DNA of 8,526 nt, from contig CAKSPU010000067.1 of assembly GCA_934486875.1 (NCBI GenBank), forward strand, positions 1-8,526, written 5' to 3'. The notes beneath the pieces were generated by a model. It was not told the origin of the DNA. It searched no databases and saw only the letters and a program-made list of their open reading frames with translations. The DNA comes from an uncultured Oscillospiraceae bacterium. GTDB lineage: Bacteria; Bacillota; Clostridia; Oscillospirales; Ruminococcaceae. Both the position numbers and the translations under genes were made by a program. Positions 1 through 7,313 of this stretch are shown here, piece after piece. Position 1 is the first letter of the stretch; each line of letters opens with the position of its first letter.

Positions 1-148
1 CATTGTCGATATCCGAAGCAATTTTTATCCGAATGTTCCACCCGCCGCCGATGTCAAGTCTGTAAAGCGGCTCAAGGACATCAAGCTTTTTTATCCTCCT
101 GTCGCCGCCCCCACCGCAGCCGAGGATATATCCTGCAATGAAGCTCAT
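1..148 (-). CDS. Tail-region protein, N-terminal fragment (runs off left edge)
   Basis: This open frame begins with ATG directly after the TAA stop of the hub gene (TAAATG) and has a strong ribosome site, AAGGAGG, 5 bases upstream. Only 49 codons are in the window, so the gene is cut by the edge and is not a pseudogene. The product starts MSFIAGYILGCGGGG, a short hydrophobic stretch followed by a glycine run. A basic patch (DRRIKK) and an apparently beta-rich segment with another glycine cluster (DIGGGWNIRI) come next. I do not recognise the family. Its place immediately after the baseplate hub suggests a tail tip, spike or fibre component, which is inference from position only. Confidence 0.6.
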   Translation of the reverse strand, partial: MSFIAGYILGCGGGGDRRIKKLDVLEPLYRLDIGGGWNIRIKIASDIDN

Positions 149-1444
149 TTAATCCTCCTTTACAAGCCTGATGTTTTTCTTCTCACCGTCTGATGATACA
201 TCATAGCTTAGCCTGTAAGCCGTATTTCCGTAAACAAATTCAGTCACCGTTTCGGAAAGCCTCCTGATGCTGTCGGGCATAACATTGTCCATCATCGCCC
301 CGTCGAACTGTGTTATCCTGTCGCCCACAGCAGAGAAAAAGGAGATGTCCGCTTTTCGCAGGTCTGTGCCGCTGTCATTTGTAAAGCCCACACCCTTGTC
401 GGTGATGACCGTGCTTCCGTATTTCCTGCCGCTCTCAATTTTTTTCAGAAGCTCATATCCCATAACATCGGTGTAATCCGATTCGTCCTCGCAGATGTCC
501 GCCGTCTCCGCCTGAGCATAAACGGAAGCCGCTCCGAAGCGTATGACCGTCTTAACGGAAATAAGCCCGTAAATATCCCCGAACACAAACTCCGTCAGAC
601 CGCAGGGGGCAAAGGAAATGTCAGCGTGACCGCAGTAAAATGACCGCCAGACCTTTTTTGCCGCCATTGACATAATATCGCCTGTCCTATCCTTGTCAAA
701 AAGCTTGCCCGACAGCTTAAGTGACTTTCTGAAATCCCCGCCGCTGCCTGCCGAAAACACCTCACCCGAAGCCGTGTTTTTGGCATATACCGCCGCAAAA
801 GGTCCTTTCTCCGAATGGATATACAGCGGAGCGCTCTCAGAAACATTCACCCCCACACTGCCCGATGCGGAAAACAGCGGAGTAAATCTCAGCTCCTCAT
901 CATCGGAGCAGTGCCACACCCCGACACCGTTTTCCGACAGCATATCCAGTATCTCTCTGCACTTTTTCCCGTGGATATCGCTGTAATAAAGCCTGTCCAC
1001 CGCAGGAAAGCTCAGATTGCAGGGCTTGAAGCCGCACTGGGAAGCAATATCCCCCAGCACCTGAGAAGTGACAAAGGGTTCCTTGTCCTCAGTGTAAAAG
1101 CTGTCCTTAAAATCATTTTCCGTCATTCTCATTCTGTCAAAAGCACGAATCGTAATAAGTCCGCCCTGCCTGCTGATGCTGCTTATAAAGTGGGGGCAGA
1201 ACTTCATATCCGATTTTCCCGAAACCCTGAGCTTTACCGCCGCATTGGGAGAAAAGCTGTCCGCCGTGGATATGGTCATAATAAGCTCCGAGCTTACAAT
1301 GCCCTTAACAGGCATATTTCCGTTTGATCTCGTGTTGTCGCTCTGCCTTATGAGCTTCATTGAAACAATGTCCCTGCCCCTTATGACCGTTCCCCCCACA
1401 GTCACCTCATAATCATTCAGGCTAAAGACAGTCCTCGGGAACAA
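149..1444 (-). CDS. Baseplate/tail hub-like protein (gp27/late-control-D type fold)
   Basis: Probably the hub at the tail tip, which links the tail tube to host-contact proteins and often carries the cell-wall-opening device. The protein is about 430 residues. The N-terminal third looks like a beta-barrel, with a strand-rich stretch ending in ITIRAFDRMRMTENDF. This is followed by a helical segment (VTSQVLGDIASQCGF) and by CREILDMLSENGVGVW then ELRFTPLF. That order (beta domain, small helical domain, 'break-up into fresh strand plus readout strand') is typical of gp27/XkdQ-like hubs. No peptidase or lysozyme motif is visible. The start is uncertain. The frame is open up to 1549 but would then overlap the upstream gene by 128 bases. 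A TTG at 1444 is used here; alternatives are CTG at 1420, just past the upstream TAG with GAGGA 11 bases before it, and GTG at 1405. Family assignment rests on pattern, not on a search. Confidence 0.6.
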   Translation of the reverse strand: MFPRTVFSLNDYEVTVGGTVIRGRDIVSMKLIRQSDNTRSNGNMPVKGIVSSELIMTISTADSFSPNAAVKLRVSGKSDMKFCPHFISSISRQGGLITIRAFDRMRMTENDFKDSFYTEDKEPFVTSQVLGDIASQCGFKPCNLSFPAVDRLYYSDIHGKKCREILDMLSENGVGVWHCSDDEELRFTPLFSASGSVGVNVSESAPLYIHSEKGPFAAVYAKNTASGEVFSAGSGGDFRKSLKLSGKLFDKDRTGDIMSMAAKKVWRSFYCGHADISFAPCGLTEFVFGDIYGLISVKTVIRFGAASVYAQAETADICEDESDYTDVMGYELLKKIESGRKYGSTVITDKGVGFTNDSGTDLRKADISFFSAVGDRITQFDGAMMDNVMPDSIRRLSETVTEFVYGNTAYRLSYDVSSDGEKKNIRLVKED

Positions 1445-1802
1445 AAGCGGCGTGGAGCTTGATTTCAGCTGTCCAGAACCTCTCTCCCCCGAAAACCCTG
1501 TCAAGTGAAAGACTGAGCTTTGCCCCCTTGAAAACCGCCTCCCTCTCATCGGGAGCGGAGTATGTCACCTTTATGCCGTCGCTGTCAAAAGCCTTTGACA
1601 GACCCTCGGCTGTACTGTCATCAACATCGGAAAGCACCGCCGAGACCGTGACACTGTGCCCCGTCCTCTTCTGTATCTTCTCCCCGTAAATGTTCACAAA
1701 GGAGCTTTCCCCGTCATACACAGGAGCCGTCTCCACACTGTATTTGTCCGATGTGATAAACCTGCTCACATCAATATCGCCTATTTTAAGATGAACCGCC
1801 AT
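1422..1802 (-). CDS. Small beta-rich tail protein, 126 aa
   Basis: The ATG at 1802 has GGGAG about 9 bases upstream and lies 14 bases after the preceding gene. The product begins MAVHLKIGDIDVSRFI and continues with alternating hydrophobic/polar strands (HSVTVSAVLSDVDD, FWTAEIKLHAAF), so it looks like a compact beta-sandwich. No signal peptide or membrane segment is visible. The opening 'KIGDIDVSRFI...SVETAPVYD' resembles the start of distal-tail or tail-adaptor proteins, but a classical distal tail protein is much longer. It lies directly before the hub, so an adaptor joining tube to hub is the best guess. Its 3' end probably overlaps or abuts the start of the hub gene (translational coupling). 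Function is inferred from position and strand pattern only. Confidence 0.6.
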   Translation of the reverse strand: MAVHLKIGDIDVSRFITSDKYSVETAPVYDGESSFVNIYGEKIQKRTGHSVTVSAVLSDVDDSTAEGLSKAFDSDGIKVTYSAPDEREAVFKGAKLSLSLDRVFGGERFWTAEIKLHAAFVPEDCL

Positions 1803-1816
1803 AAATTCTCACTCCC

Positions 1817-2242
1817 TCAGCATTCCGTAAAAACAGCCGTCACCGTTCGCCCGCAGGCCTCCGACGGCATATCGCCCGCCTGACTGATGAGCATCATTCC
1901 CTCAAAAGCAGACCTGCTTCCGTCCGAGTAAATACATCTTACAGGGATACCGTTTTCGGAGCACCGCATAATTTTCTCCTGTACACTGTCTCCCTTTATC
2001 CTCAGGAATTTCACCGTAATGCTGCCCCTTTTTGAAACAGGCACAGCCCTGTCCCCGTCAACATAGTCACGTATAACTACTCTCGGTGAAAAGTCAGCCG
2101 ATACCGAAAAAACGCCCTCCGTCACCGCCGTAAATGAATTTGTGTCCTCACCGCTTTCCGACATATCTATCCCCAGCACAAACCCCAGCTCATCATAAAA
2201 GCAGCCGTCATTCGGAGACTTCACAGCTTCCGTAACCGTCAT
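1817..2242 (-). CDS. Small tail protein, possible tube subunit, 141 aa
   Basis: The ATG at 2242 follows the previous gene's TGA by only 4 bases, and the ribosome site (GGGGGTGA) overlaps that stop, so the two are probably translationally coupled. The 141-residue product has a short acidic/polar N-terminus (SPNDGCFYDELGFVLG). A beta-rich core follows (GVFSVSADFSPRVVIRDYVD, GSITVKFLRIKGD) and the C-terminus ends in TVTAVFTEC. The size and all-beta appearance fit a small tail-tube-like or tail-adaptor protein. No recognisable enzyme motif is present. The tube role is an inference from its place between head-closure genes and the hub. It could equally be a second adaptor if this virus has a very short tail. 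Confidence 0.55.
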   Translation of the reverse strand: MTVTEAVKSPNDGCFYDELGFVLGIDMSESGEDTNSFTAVTEGVFSVSADFSPRVVIRDYVDGDRAVPVSKRGSITVKFLRIKGDSVQEKIMRCSENGIPVRCIYSDGSRSAFEGMMLISQAGDMPSEACGRTVTAVFTEC

Positions 2243-2246
2243 ACAC

Positions 2247-2594
2247 TCACCCCCTGTAAATTATCTCAATGCCCCTCTCCACCCTTGCAAAGCCGCTCTC
2301 AGCCGCCTCCGCAACAACAGCGGGATATGGGGAATTGACCTTTATAATGCCCTCGCCCGAGAACATCGTGAGCTTGACTGCCGCCCCGTCAGCCACTTCC
2401 GTAAGCGTCTTTTTTCCCTCAAAGCCCGAAGCGGATATCACCGCCTTAAGCCTTACGATACCGCCGCTGTAAGTCCTCACAAAGCAGTCGCCGTCTTTCG
2501 GGATAATGCTCACATTTCCCTCACCGTAAGCGCAGACCCCGGCAGCCCTGCAAAGTATCTCCATAAGTCCGTTGATGCTTTTTATCTCTTTCAG
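2247..2594 (-). CDS. Head-tail joining protein, possible tail terminator; likely CTG start
   Basis: The first ATG in frame (2564) has no ribosome site, but the frame stays open upstream to a CTG at 2594. That CTG overlaps the previous TGA stop (GTCTGA) and is preceded by GGGGAGGTGA at about 9 bases. Reading from it adds an N-terminal helix-like segment (KEIKSINGL) that runs smoothly into MEILCRAAGVCAYG. The protein is then 115 residues instead of 105. The remainder is beta-rich with a short C-terminal helix (VVAEAAESGFARVERGIEII). The position matches the third small gene of A118/streptococcal-phage joining modules, where a tail terminator/minor capsid protein is common. That assignment is inference. 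No homologue is recognised with confidence. Confidence 0.55.
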   Translation of the reverse strand: MKEIKSINGLMEILCRAAGVCAYGEGNVSIIPKDGDCFVRTYSGGIVRLKAVISASGFEGKKTLTEVADGAAVKLTMFSGEGIIKVNSPYPAVVAEAAESGFARVERGIEIIYRG

Positions 2595-2944
2595 ACCCTT
2601 TCACCTCCCCTCAGTTCAAGCTCGATTATCCTCAGCCTGCCGCCGCCGTAATGATACCTGAGCTCCGTCACCCGAAATTCCTCATTCCCGATAATTACCG
2701 AGCAGCCGCCTCCCGCCGAAAACATCACATCATCGGGAACGCTCCTGCCGCAGTCATAGAATAACCGCCCCTTTGAAATAAGCTTCTCACCGTTTTTGTC
2801 GCATTCCTTCTGACGGTAAAGCTCCGTGTGTATGTGCCTGAGACGCACCTCGGAAAGGACTTCCCGTTCTCCGAAAATGTCCGCCTCACCATAGCTTCTG
2901 AGAACACATTCCCCGTCAAGGAGACTGTATGGCAGATGCTTCAT
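2591..2944 (-). CDS. Putative minor capsid / head-closure protein, 117 aa
   Basis: The ATG at 2944 overlaps the upstream TAA (TAAATG) and has GGAGGGG 5 to 6 bases upstream. The sequence carries the pattern I associate with the small 'minor capsid protein' (Minor_capsid_1-like) family of Firmicutes phages. There is a strand with HIHTELYRQK, then SKGRLFYDCGRSVP, then a glycine-bearing loop, then IGNEEFRVTELRYHY and a final strand RLRIIELEL. Such proteins act as the stopper or adaptor closing the portal after packaging. The length (117) fits the family. The neighbours on both sides are also small joining proteins. The family call is from memory of the motif and has not been checked by alignment. 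Confidence 0.65.
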   Translation of the reverse strand: MKHLPYSLLDGECVLRSYGEADIFGEREVLSEVRLRHIHTELYRQKECDKNGEKLISKGRLFYDCGRSVPDDVMFSAGGGCSVIIGNEEFRVTELRYHYGGGRLRIIELELRGGERV

Positions 2945-3277
2945 TTACACCCCTCCGTTTCTCACCGTCACCCCTCTGAACAAAAGCCCCGCTTTTTCAA
3001 GTATAGCCGCCGCTCTCGGGCAAATGATACCTCTTTTCTCATAGCTTGCCGTCATATCGCCGAGCCTGACCGAAGAAAATCCCTCGTTTTCCTCCATAAA
3101 TTCCCCCTGAGCGCATACCGCCCTGAAAAATTCCGTCTCATCATTATCCGAAAGTCCGCAGTCCGTGATATATCCGCCCAGAATATCCGCCCCCCTGCGG
3201 ATAAATGGCATAATGACCTCTTCCTCCTCCGAGCCGCCGAAAACCTCCCTGTAAAATTCGTGATCGGGATAATTCAT
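2945..3277 (-). CDS. Head-tail connector (gp6/gp15-like adaptor), 110 aa
   Basis: The ATG at 3277 has an excellent ribosome site, GGGGAGGTGATG, and follows the capsid gene by 36 bases. The product is mainly helical: MNYPDHEFYREVFGG, then an acidic run (SEEEEV), then RRGADILGGYIT and ETEFFRAVCAQGEFME. The C-terminal part is ICPRAAAILEKAGLLFRGV. The layout of helices with a middle 'VCAQGEFM' and a C-terminal 'AAAILEKAGLLFRG' is typical of adaptor proteins that dock as a ring on the portal (HK97 gp6, SPP1 gp15). It sits directly after the major capsid gene, the usual place for this adaptor. I am fairly confident of the role and less so of the exact family. Confidence 0.7.
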   Translation of the reverse strand: MNYPDHEFYREVFGGSEEEEVIMPFIRRGADILGGYITDCGLSDNDETEFFRAVCAQGEFMEENEGFSSVRLGDMTASYEKRGIICPRAAAILEKAGLLFRGVTVRNGGV

Positions 3278-3313
3278 ACTTCATCACCTCCCCTCGCCCC
3301 GATTATTCGGGAA

Positions 3314-4183
3314 TTACTCAGCCGCAGTGTGGCAGTAAATGCCCGCAGCCTTGTTGGGATAAACCGCACAGATGCCGTAGCTTCTGTAGCCGTACTTCCA
3401 GCTGTCCGCATCGGGATTGTTTGCGGGATTTATGATCTTGGGCAGAGCGTGCTTGGTAAACTGGATAACAGCAGGCTTGTGAACTATCATAAAGTTGATG
3501 TTCTTAGCATCGACCGCCTTTGAATAGCCGCCGCTCTCCTCGCCGCCCGTAACACCGTCAGCCAACTTCACAGCGGAGTAAAATCTTGACTGAGGAACAA
3601 CCACTACCTCAGCGAAGGAAGCCATAACAGCCCTTGATTTTGTTGTGTCCATATCGTCGATCATACCCTTCAGCACAGGAGTGATAAAGAGCACTCTGTC
3701 CTCGGAGGGCACCTCCGCAGCGTCCATAGCGGAAACAGCCTTTCTTATCGCAGCCGCAGCCGCCTCGCCTGTTTCGAGCTTGCCCTCAGCCTTTGAAATG
3801 CCGTCAGTGCCCGCAATAGCTGCAAATCTGAAAGCATCAAGCTCGGGAACAGCCTTGGTTCTCACAAATTCCCCCGCAAGAGCGCCGAAAGCGATGCTCT
3901 GGCTCTCCTCGTTGTCCATAGCGTCCACCGAGAACATTCTGCCTCTCTCGTAGGAAAACCTCACAGTCTCCCAGGTAAGGCTCACATCGCCGCTCACATA
4001 GCCGCTGTTTCTTGAATAATTTGCAAGACCGTCCATAGTGAGCTTGGGGATAACGAGCTCATTTGCGTTAGCCCCCTCTCTTGCAAGTGCAGGGTCAGAC
4101 TCCAGCACAGCAGTCTTGGCATTTTCTCTGTAGGTCTCATCAAGGAGAGCTGCGTACTTCTTAGCAAGTGTAATAACGTTCAT
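3314..4183 (-). CDS. Major capsid protein, 289 aa
   Basis: Forms the icosahedral shell, presumably with the HK97 fold. The ATG at 4183 has GGAGGATC 8 to 9 bases upstream. At 289 residues it is in the normal range for capsid proteins without an N-terminal delta domain, which agrees with a separate scaffold gene just upstream. Visible features are an N-terminal helix (LAKKYAALLDETYREN) and a strand-rich arm (NELVIPKLTMDGLANYSR). The spine-helix region follows (NEESQSIAFGALAGEFVRTK, VPELDAFRFAAIAG), with an alanine-rich helix (GEAAAAAIRKAVSAMDAAEV) next. Then comes LFITPVLKGMIDD, typical of 'capsid domain' phage proteins, and a C-terminal WKYGYRSYGICAVYPNKAAGIY. The 64-base gap upstream, longer than others in the operon, may allow extra regulation, but no promoter is obvious there. 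Confidence 0.9.
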   Translation of the reverse strand: MNVITLAKKYAALLDETYRENAKTAVLESDPALAREGANANELVIPKLTMDGLANYSRNSGYVSGDVSLTWETVRFSYERGRMFSVDAMDNEESQSIAFGALAGEFVRTKAVPELDAFRFAAIAGTDGISKAEGKLETGEAAAAAIRKAVSAMDAAEVPSEDRVLFITPVLKGMIDDMDTTKSRAVMASFAEVVVVPQSRFYSAVKLADGVTGGEESGGYSKAVDAKNINFMIVHKPAVIQFTKHALPKIINPANNPDADSWKYGYRSYGICAVYPNKAAGIYCHTAAE

Positions 4184-4247
4184 AAATTTTGATCCTCCAT
4201 AAATTTAAGTTTATTTTTTTGGGGTAATTATGATAATGTCAGCGTGT

Positions 4248-4643
4248 TCAGCCCTTAAGTCCGAAAGCACGTCTCAGAGCAGAGCCGTCATCGGTAAGCC
4301 TGCCGCCCTTGACACCCGTGGTCATACCTCTGCCCCCCGCAGAGATACGTGCATAAGCCGCCCTTGCCGCCTCTTCAAGATCCACGCCGTTCTTTTCGGC
4401 GTAAAATCTTCCGAGACAAATGATATCCTCCGTCATAGCCGCAGGAACGCCTATCTCAGCGCATATGCATTTGGCTTTCAGATATTCATTCTCGCTCCTT
4501 GCCGCCGCAAGAGCATTTTCAAGCTCCTCCTCACGGGAAATATCCGCCTCTCCGCCGTCCTCATCGGGAGCGGCGACAACTTCATTTTCGGGAGCATTTT
4601 CTTCCTCGGAAGAAAGCTCCTCCGTCATAATTTCCTCGTTCAT
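4248..4643 (-). CDS. Capsid scaffolding protein, 131 aa
   Basis: Transient internal scaffold for procapsid assembly, expected to interact with the capsid protein encoded next. The ATG overlaps the portal's TGA by four bases (ATGA), with AAAGGGG about 9 bases upstream. The first 35 or so residues are very acidic (EELSSEEENAPENE). A predicted coiled coil follows (REEELENALAAARSENEYLKAK), then helical segments (FYAEKNGVDLEEAARAAYAR). A glycine-rich linker leads to a basic C-terminus (RLTDDGSALRRAFGLKG), which is the usual capsid-binding end of a scaffold. It is shorter than typical GP20-type scaffolds (often 180 to 220 residues), but order and composition are characteristic. No protease motif is seen. 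Confidence 0.8.
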   Translation of the reverse strand: MNEEIMTEELSSEEENAPENEVVAAPDEDGGEADISREEELENALAAARSENEYLKAKCICAEIGVPAAMTEDIICLGRFYAEKNGVDLEEAARAAYARISAGGRGMTTGVKGGRLTDDGSALRRAFGLKG

Positions 4644-6043
4644 TTTGCAATACCCCTTTCCTTTTCGATTTTTTCAAGCTCCTTTAAAGCGTCCTCCTCG
4701 GAGCATTCAAGAGCCGCCATAACAGCCGAAACACGGCTTATAAGACCCGCCTCCACAAGCCTTATGTTCCTGTCTATCACCTCGCTTTTGTCCACCGTCT
4801 GCCTGTCCGAGAAGCTTACCCTCACATTCACCTCCCCCGAAGGAAGCTCCCCGCACATCTGACCGCAGCGGATAATGCATCTCACAGTGCTTTCAAGAAG
4901 CTCCGCCGCAAGACATCGGTTGTTCTGCATCGTAATTTCCGTCCTCGTCTCCATACTCTTGACTTCCGCCGCCGTGCGTATGCCGCCGGAGCTGTTGAAA
5001 GCAAGAGTGCCCGAAGAGAGACCGCACTGGAAGCAGAGAATGTCAAGCAGAGCATTGATAGCGTCAACGTGCTCCGAAACACGAAGCTCGCAGGTGTTGT
5101 CAGTGATCTTAAGGTCACTGTCCTCATCGCATTTGAGCGCCTGATACACCTCATCGTCAGCGTCAAAATATCTGCTTATCCTGCCCGTGTCAGGGTCGAC
5201 CACCGTCCGAATGCAGGAGCTCGGCACGATTATCCTCTTGCGGCCCAGCACAAATTCACGTGAAAAGCTGTCAAAAGCAATGTCCAGCGCCTTAAGGGTG
5301 TCCGTGCAGTTTGCAAAGCAGCTGAGTCCAAGGAGGGACCCCTCCGAAAGATTGTTGTCCCCCGCAGGACGAAAGTACGCAAACATCGGCACGTCCATTT
5401 CGGGAAATTCGTCACTTTCCGAAAGCCCCTCAAAGACCTCCTCCACAGGCACCTCCAATGACATCGCCCCGTTTCCGATCTCATAAAGCTTTCTGTCGAT
5501 AACAACGTGTCCGTCACTGATGCCGTGGCGCTCAAACAGGATAAATTCCCTGCCCCCACGTAAAAATCTGCTTCCGAAAATGCCCTCGGAAATGCCTCCT
5601 CTGCCGCTGCCCGTGGGAATGAAATCTTCGGCGGAAATATAGTCGATGCAGACCCTGCCGCCGTCAATGTAGATTTTCAGCGCACCGCCGCCCAGCGCAT
5701 AAGCTCTTGAAAAGAAAGAGGGAGCCTTTTCCCAGAATCCGTTTTCCTGTAGGATCTTCATAGCAAAATCCTGCTGCGCCCTGTTATCGCAGAAAATATC
5801 CGCCTGACTTGAAAAGGTGAGCGCCGCCAGACTGTCGCAAAGCACCTTTGCGCACCCAAGCTGAGCCATACGCCTCTCACCCTTGCCGTAAAGCCCCGAC
5901 CTCTTCACATATGCCCAGGGCGGCTCACCCCTGTAAATACTGCCGCAGACCGATATCACATTTCTGTAAAAATCCTCTTCTGTCGGAATTTTCATCTGCG
6001 GGAAAGCCTTAGCCGCCCCGAAAATGATATTGCCCAATTTCAT
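4640..6043 (-). CDS. Portal protein, A118/SPP1 gp6 family, about 467 aa
   Basis: Forms the dodecameric channel at one capsid vertex through which the terminase pumps DNA. The length and several blocks fit the A118-type portal family. The N-terminal region is MKIPTEEDFYRNVISVCGSI, and the wing contains DYISAEDFIPTG. The block MFAYFRPAGDNNLSEGSLLG is followed by DTLKALDIAFDSFSREFVLG and RKRIIVP. The C-terminal crown-like helices include GLSSGTLAF, then TAAEVKSMETRTEITMQN. The start is ambiguous. GTG 6046 and ATG 6043 are almost inside the ribosome site (AAAGGAG, only 0 to 3 bases away), while TTG at 6037 has ideal spacing of about 8. The difference is at most three residues. It follows the large terminase by a few bases. 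No SPP1 gp7-type minor head gene follows; the scaffold comes next. Confidence 0.9.
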   Translation of the reverse strand: MKLGNIIFGAAKAFPQMKIPTEEDFYRNVISVCGSIYRGEPPWAYVKRSGLYGKGERRMAQLGCAKVLCDSLAALTFSSQADIFCDNRAQQDFAMKILQENGFWEKAPSFFSRAYALGGGALKIYIDGGRVCIDYISAEDFIPTGSGRGGISEGIFGSRFLRGGREFILFERHGISDGHVVIDRKLYEIGNGAMSLEVPVEEVFEGLSESDEFPEMDVPMFAYFRPAGDNNLSEGSLLGLSCFANCTDTLKALDIAFDSFSREFVLGRKRIIVPSSCIRTVVDPDTGRISRYFDADDEVYQALKCDEDSDLKITDNTCELRVSEHVDAINALLDILCFQCGLSSGTLAFNSSGGIRTAAEVKSMETRTEITMQNNRCLAAELLESTVRCIIRCGQMCGELPSGEVNVRVSFSDRQTVDKSEVIDRNIRLVEAGLISRVSAVMAALECSEEDALKELEKIEKERGIAK

Positions 6044-6056
6044 CACTCCTTTCAGA

Positions 6057-7313
6057 TCATTTCTGAGCCCCGAGAATATCGTTCATTCTCCTCTCCGTGG
6101 AATATTCCTGTGCATCGAGACTGTCCACATTCACCGACCCGTCATCAAGCCGCCTGTCCGTGCCGCCCTGCTCCCATACCGCCTCGGAGAAAGCCTTAAT
6201 GGTGTTGACGCACCTTGCGGCAATTTTGTACTGACCGCAGCTCATCATAGATGTGTAAAATCTGATACGCTGCCCGATGTCCCCCTTTCTCGCATTGTGT
6301 ATCTCCACAGGCAGACGTTCACGCCTTGCCGCATTCTGGAGCCCCCTTATAAGCACCTGCTCCGCACTGTCGCAGTAAACGTCCCTCAGACAGGGATAGC
6401 TTTTCAGGCATTTTCTTATAAACCTCACAAAATCCCTCTCCAGCTCAGCAGGGGAGACAATGCCCTTTTTGTAATACTCGTCAAGCGTGATTATCCTTTT
6501 GTACCCTGCCGTGTACCCCGTCAGATTGAAAGCCGTAGCCGAGCCGTTCCCGCCGAAGTCCACCCCCACATCAGCCATAATGATGTTATGTGGATCTGTT
6601 CTTTTGAGAATAAAGTCACCTGCCGAATCCGCAAAGTCTCTGTAAATGACCCCCTCAGCGCTTATCCACTTTCCGAGGATAAACCTGTCATAATAAACAC
6701 TTCCCGCATAATTCATTTTCAGCATCCGAACAAAAGACGGTCTCAGCGTTGGATTATCGTCAATGGTGAAATGTGAAGCCCTCACCGACCCGTTTTTCAC
6801 CCCCTCGTCAATGAATCTTTTCAGCCAGTGATTTGGCGACGCAGGATTGCAGCTCCCGTCAAAAATGGAGTTGGGTCTGTCAAGCCTTGACATTATCATC
6901 TTAAAAACGTCCTCATTCCAGGTCGTCATCTCATCACCGTAGCAGTATGAAAGGCTCAGTCCCTGCATCTTGTCCGCACAGCCGCTGCGGTACGCCCCGA
7001 AAATGAAGCATTCCCTGCCGAAAAGCCTTACCGTGCCGCCGCTTTTTACCCTGCCGACCAGCTTTTCCCCGAACATCTGCCGCATAGGGTCGATAATGTT
7101 TCTCGCCACACTTCCCTCGGTGTTTCCCACCAGCGCCACAGCCCCCTTGCCGTCAGCCGCCAGTATCCTGTTGGGAATGCGGTAATAATCGAGATAGGTC
7201 TTTCCCGACCTCACCGCCCCCACCGAAATGTTCCACCTTTTCGGCTCGTGAGTGGATATCCGCATAATTTCCGTCTGCTTAGGAGTCAGAAACAATTCCT
7301 TCACCGAACACAT
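6057..7313 (-). CDS. terL: Terminase large subunit (packaging ATPase/nuclease), 418 aa
   Basis: The motor that translocates DNA through the portal and cuts the concatemer. Residues are counted from the ATG at 7313. The Walker A motif is GAVRSGKT (32-39), and Walker B is YCYGDE with D127-E128, followed by M-T-T-W (coupling region). SCNPASPNHW (154-163) fits the sensor/linker part. The C-terminal RNase-H-like nuclease shows DVGVDFG (D248, D252), VYCDSAE (D315), and DSLDAQEY with D397/D400. ARKGDIGQRI (341-350) is typical of the SPP1/A118 terminase group. The gene overlaps the small-subunit gene by 35 bases. GTG 7316 and TTG 7325 lie just upstream and GTG 7304 downstream. The ribosome site GAGGGGAG is very close to the ATG, so a start at GTG 7304 is also possible. 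All key catalytic residues appear intact. Confidence 0.93.
   Translation of the reverse strand: MCSVKELFLTPKQTEIMRISTHEPKRWNISVGAVRSGKTYLDYYRIPNRILAADGKGAVALVGNTEGSVARNIIDPMRQMFGEKLVGRVKSGGTVRLFGRECFIFGAYRSGCADKMQGLSLSYCYGDEMTTWNEDVFKMIMSRLDRPNSIFDGSCNPASPNHWLKRFIDEGVKNGSVRASHFTIDDNPTLRPSFVRMLKMNYAGSVYYDRFILGKWISAEGVIYRDFADSAGDFILKRTDPHNIIMADVGVDFGGNGSATAFNLTGYTAGYKRIITLDEYYKKGIVSPAELERDFVRFIRKCLKSYPCLRDVYCDSAEQVLIRGLQNAARRERLPVEIHNARKGDIGQRIRFYTSMMSCGQYKIAARCVNTIKAFSEAVWEQGGTDRRLDDGSVNVDSLDAQEYSTERRMNDILGAQK

Noticed and set aside
815..1327. Plus-strand open frame of 170 codons inside the hub gene
   Set aside because: It lies wholly opposite a convincing gene and has no ribosome site. The biased third-base composition of the minus-strand genes opens long antisense frames throughout the window.
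2828..3523. Plus-strand open frame of 231 codons crossing three minus-strand genes
   Set aside because: It spans several gene boundaries of the coherent minus-strand operon and has a low-complexity, basic composition typical of antisense frames. All the minus genes have proper ribosome sites.
4184..4247. Gap before the capsid gene considered as an internal promoter
   Set aside because: It is A+T rich, but no -35/-10 pair with proper spacing can be found. Only the capsid ribosome site is convincing.
5230..5667. Second minus-strand frame inside the portal gene
   Set aside because: It is a shifted frame within a clearly intact portal. Composition is arginine/threonine rich as expected for an out-of-frame translation.
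6024..6776. Plus-strand open frame of 250 codons opposite the large terminase
   Set aside because: The minus strand carries terminase with intact motifs. The plus frame has no recognisable domain and no ribosome site.
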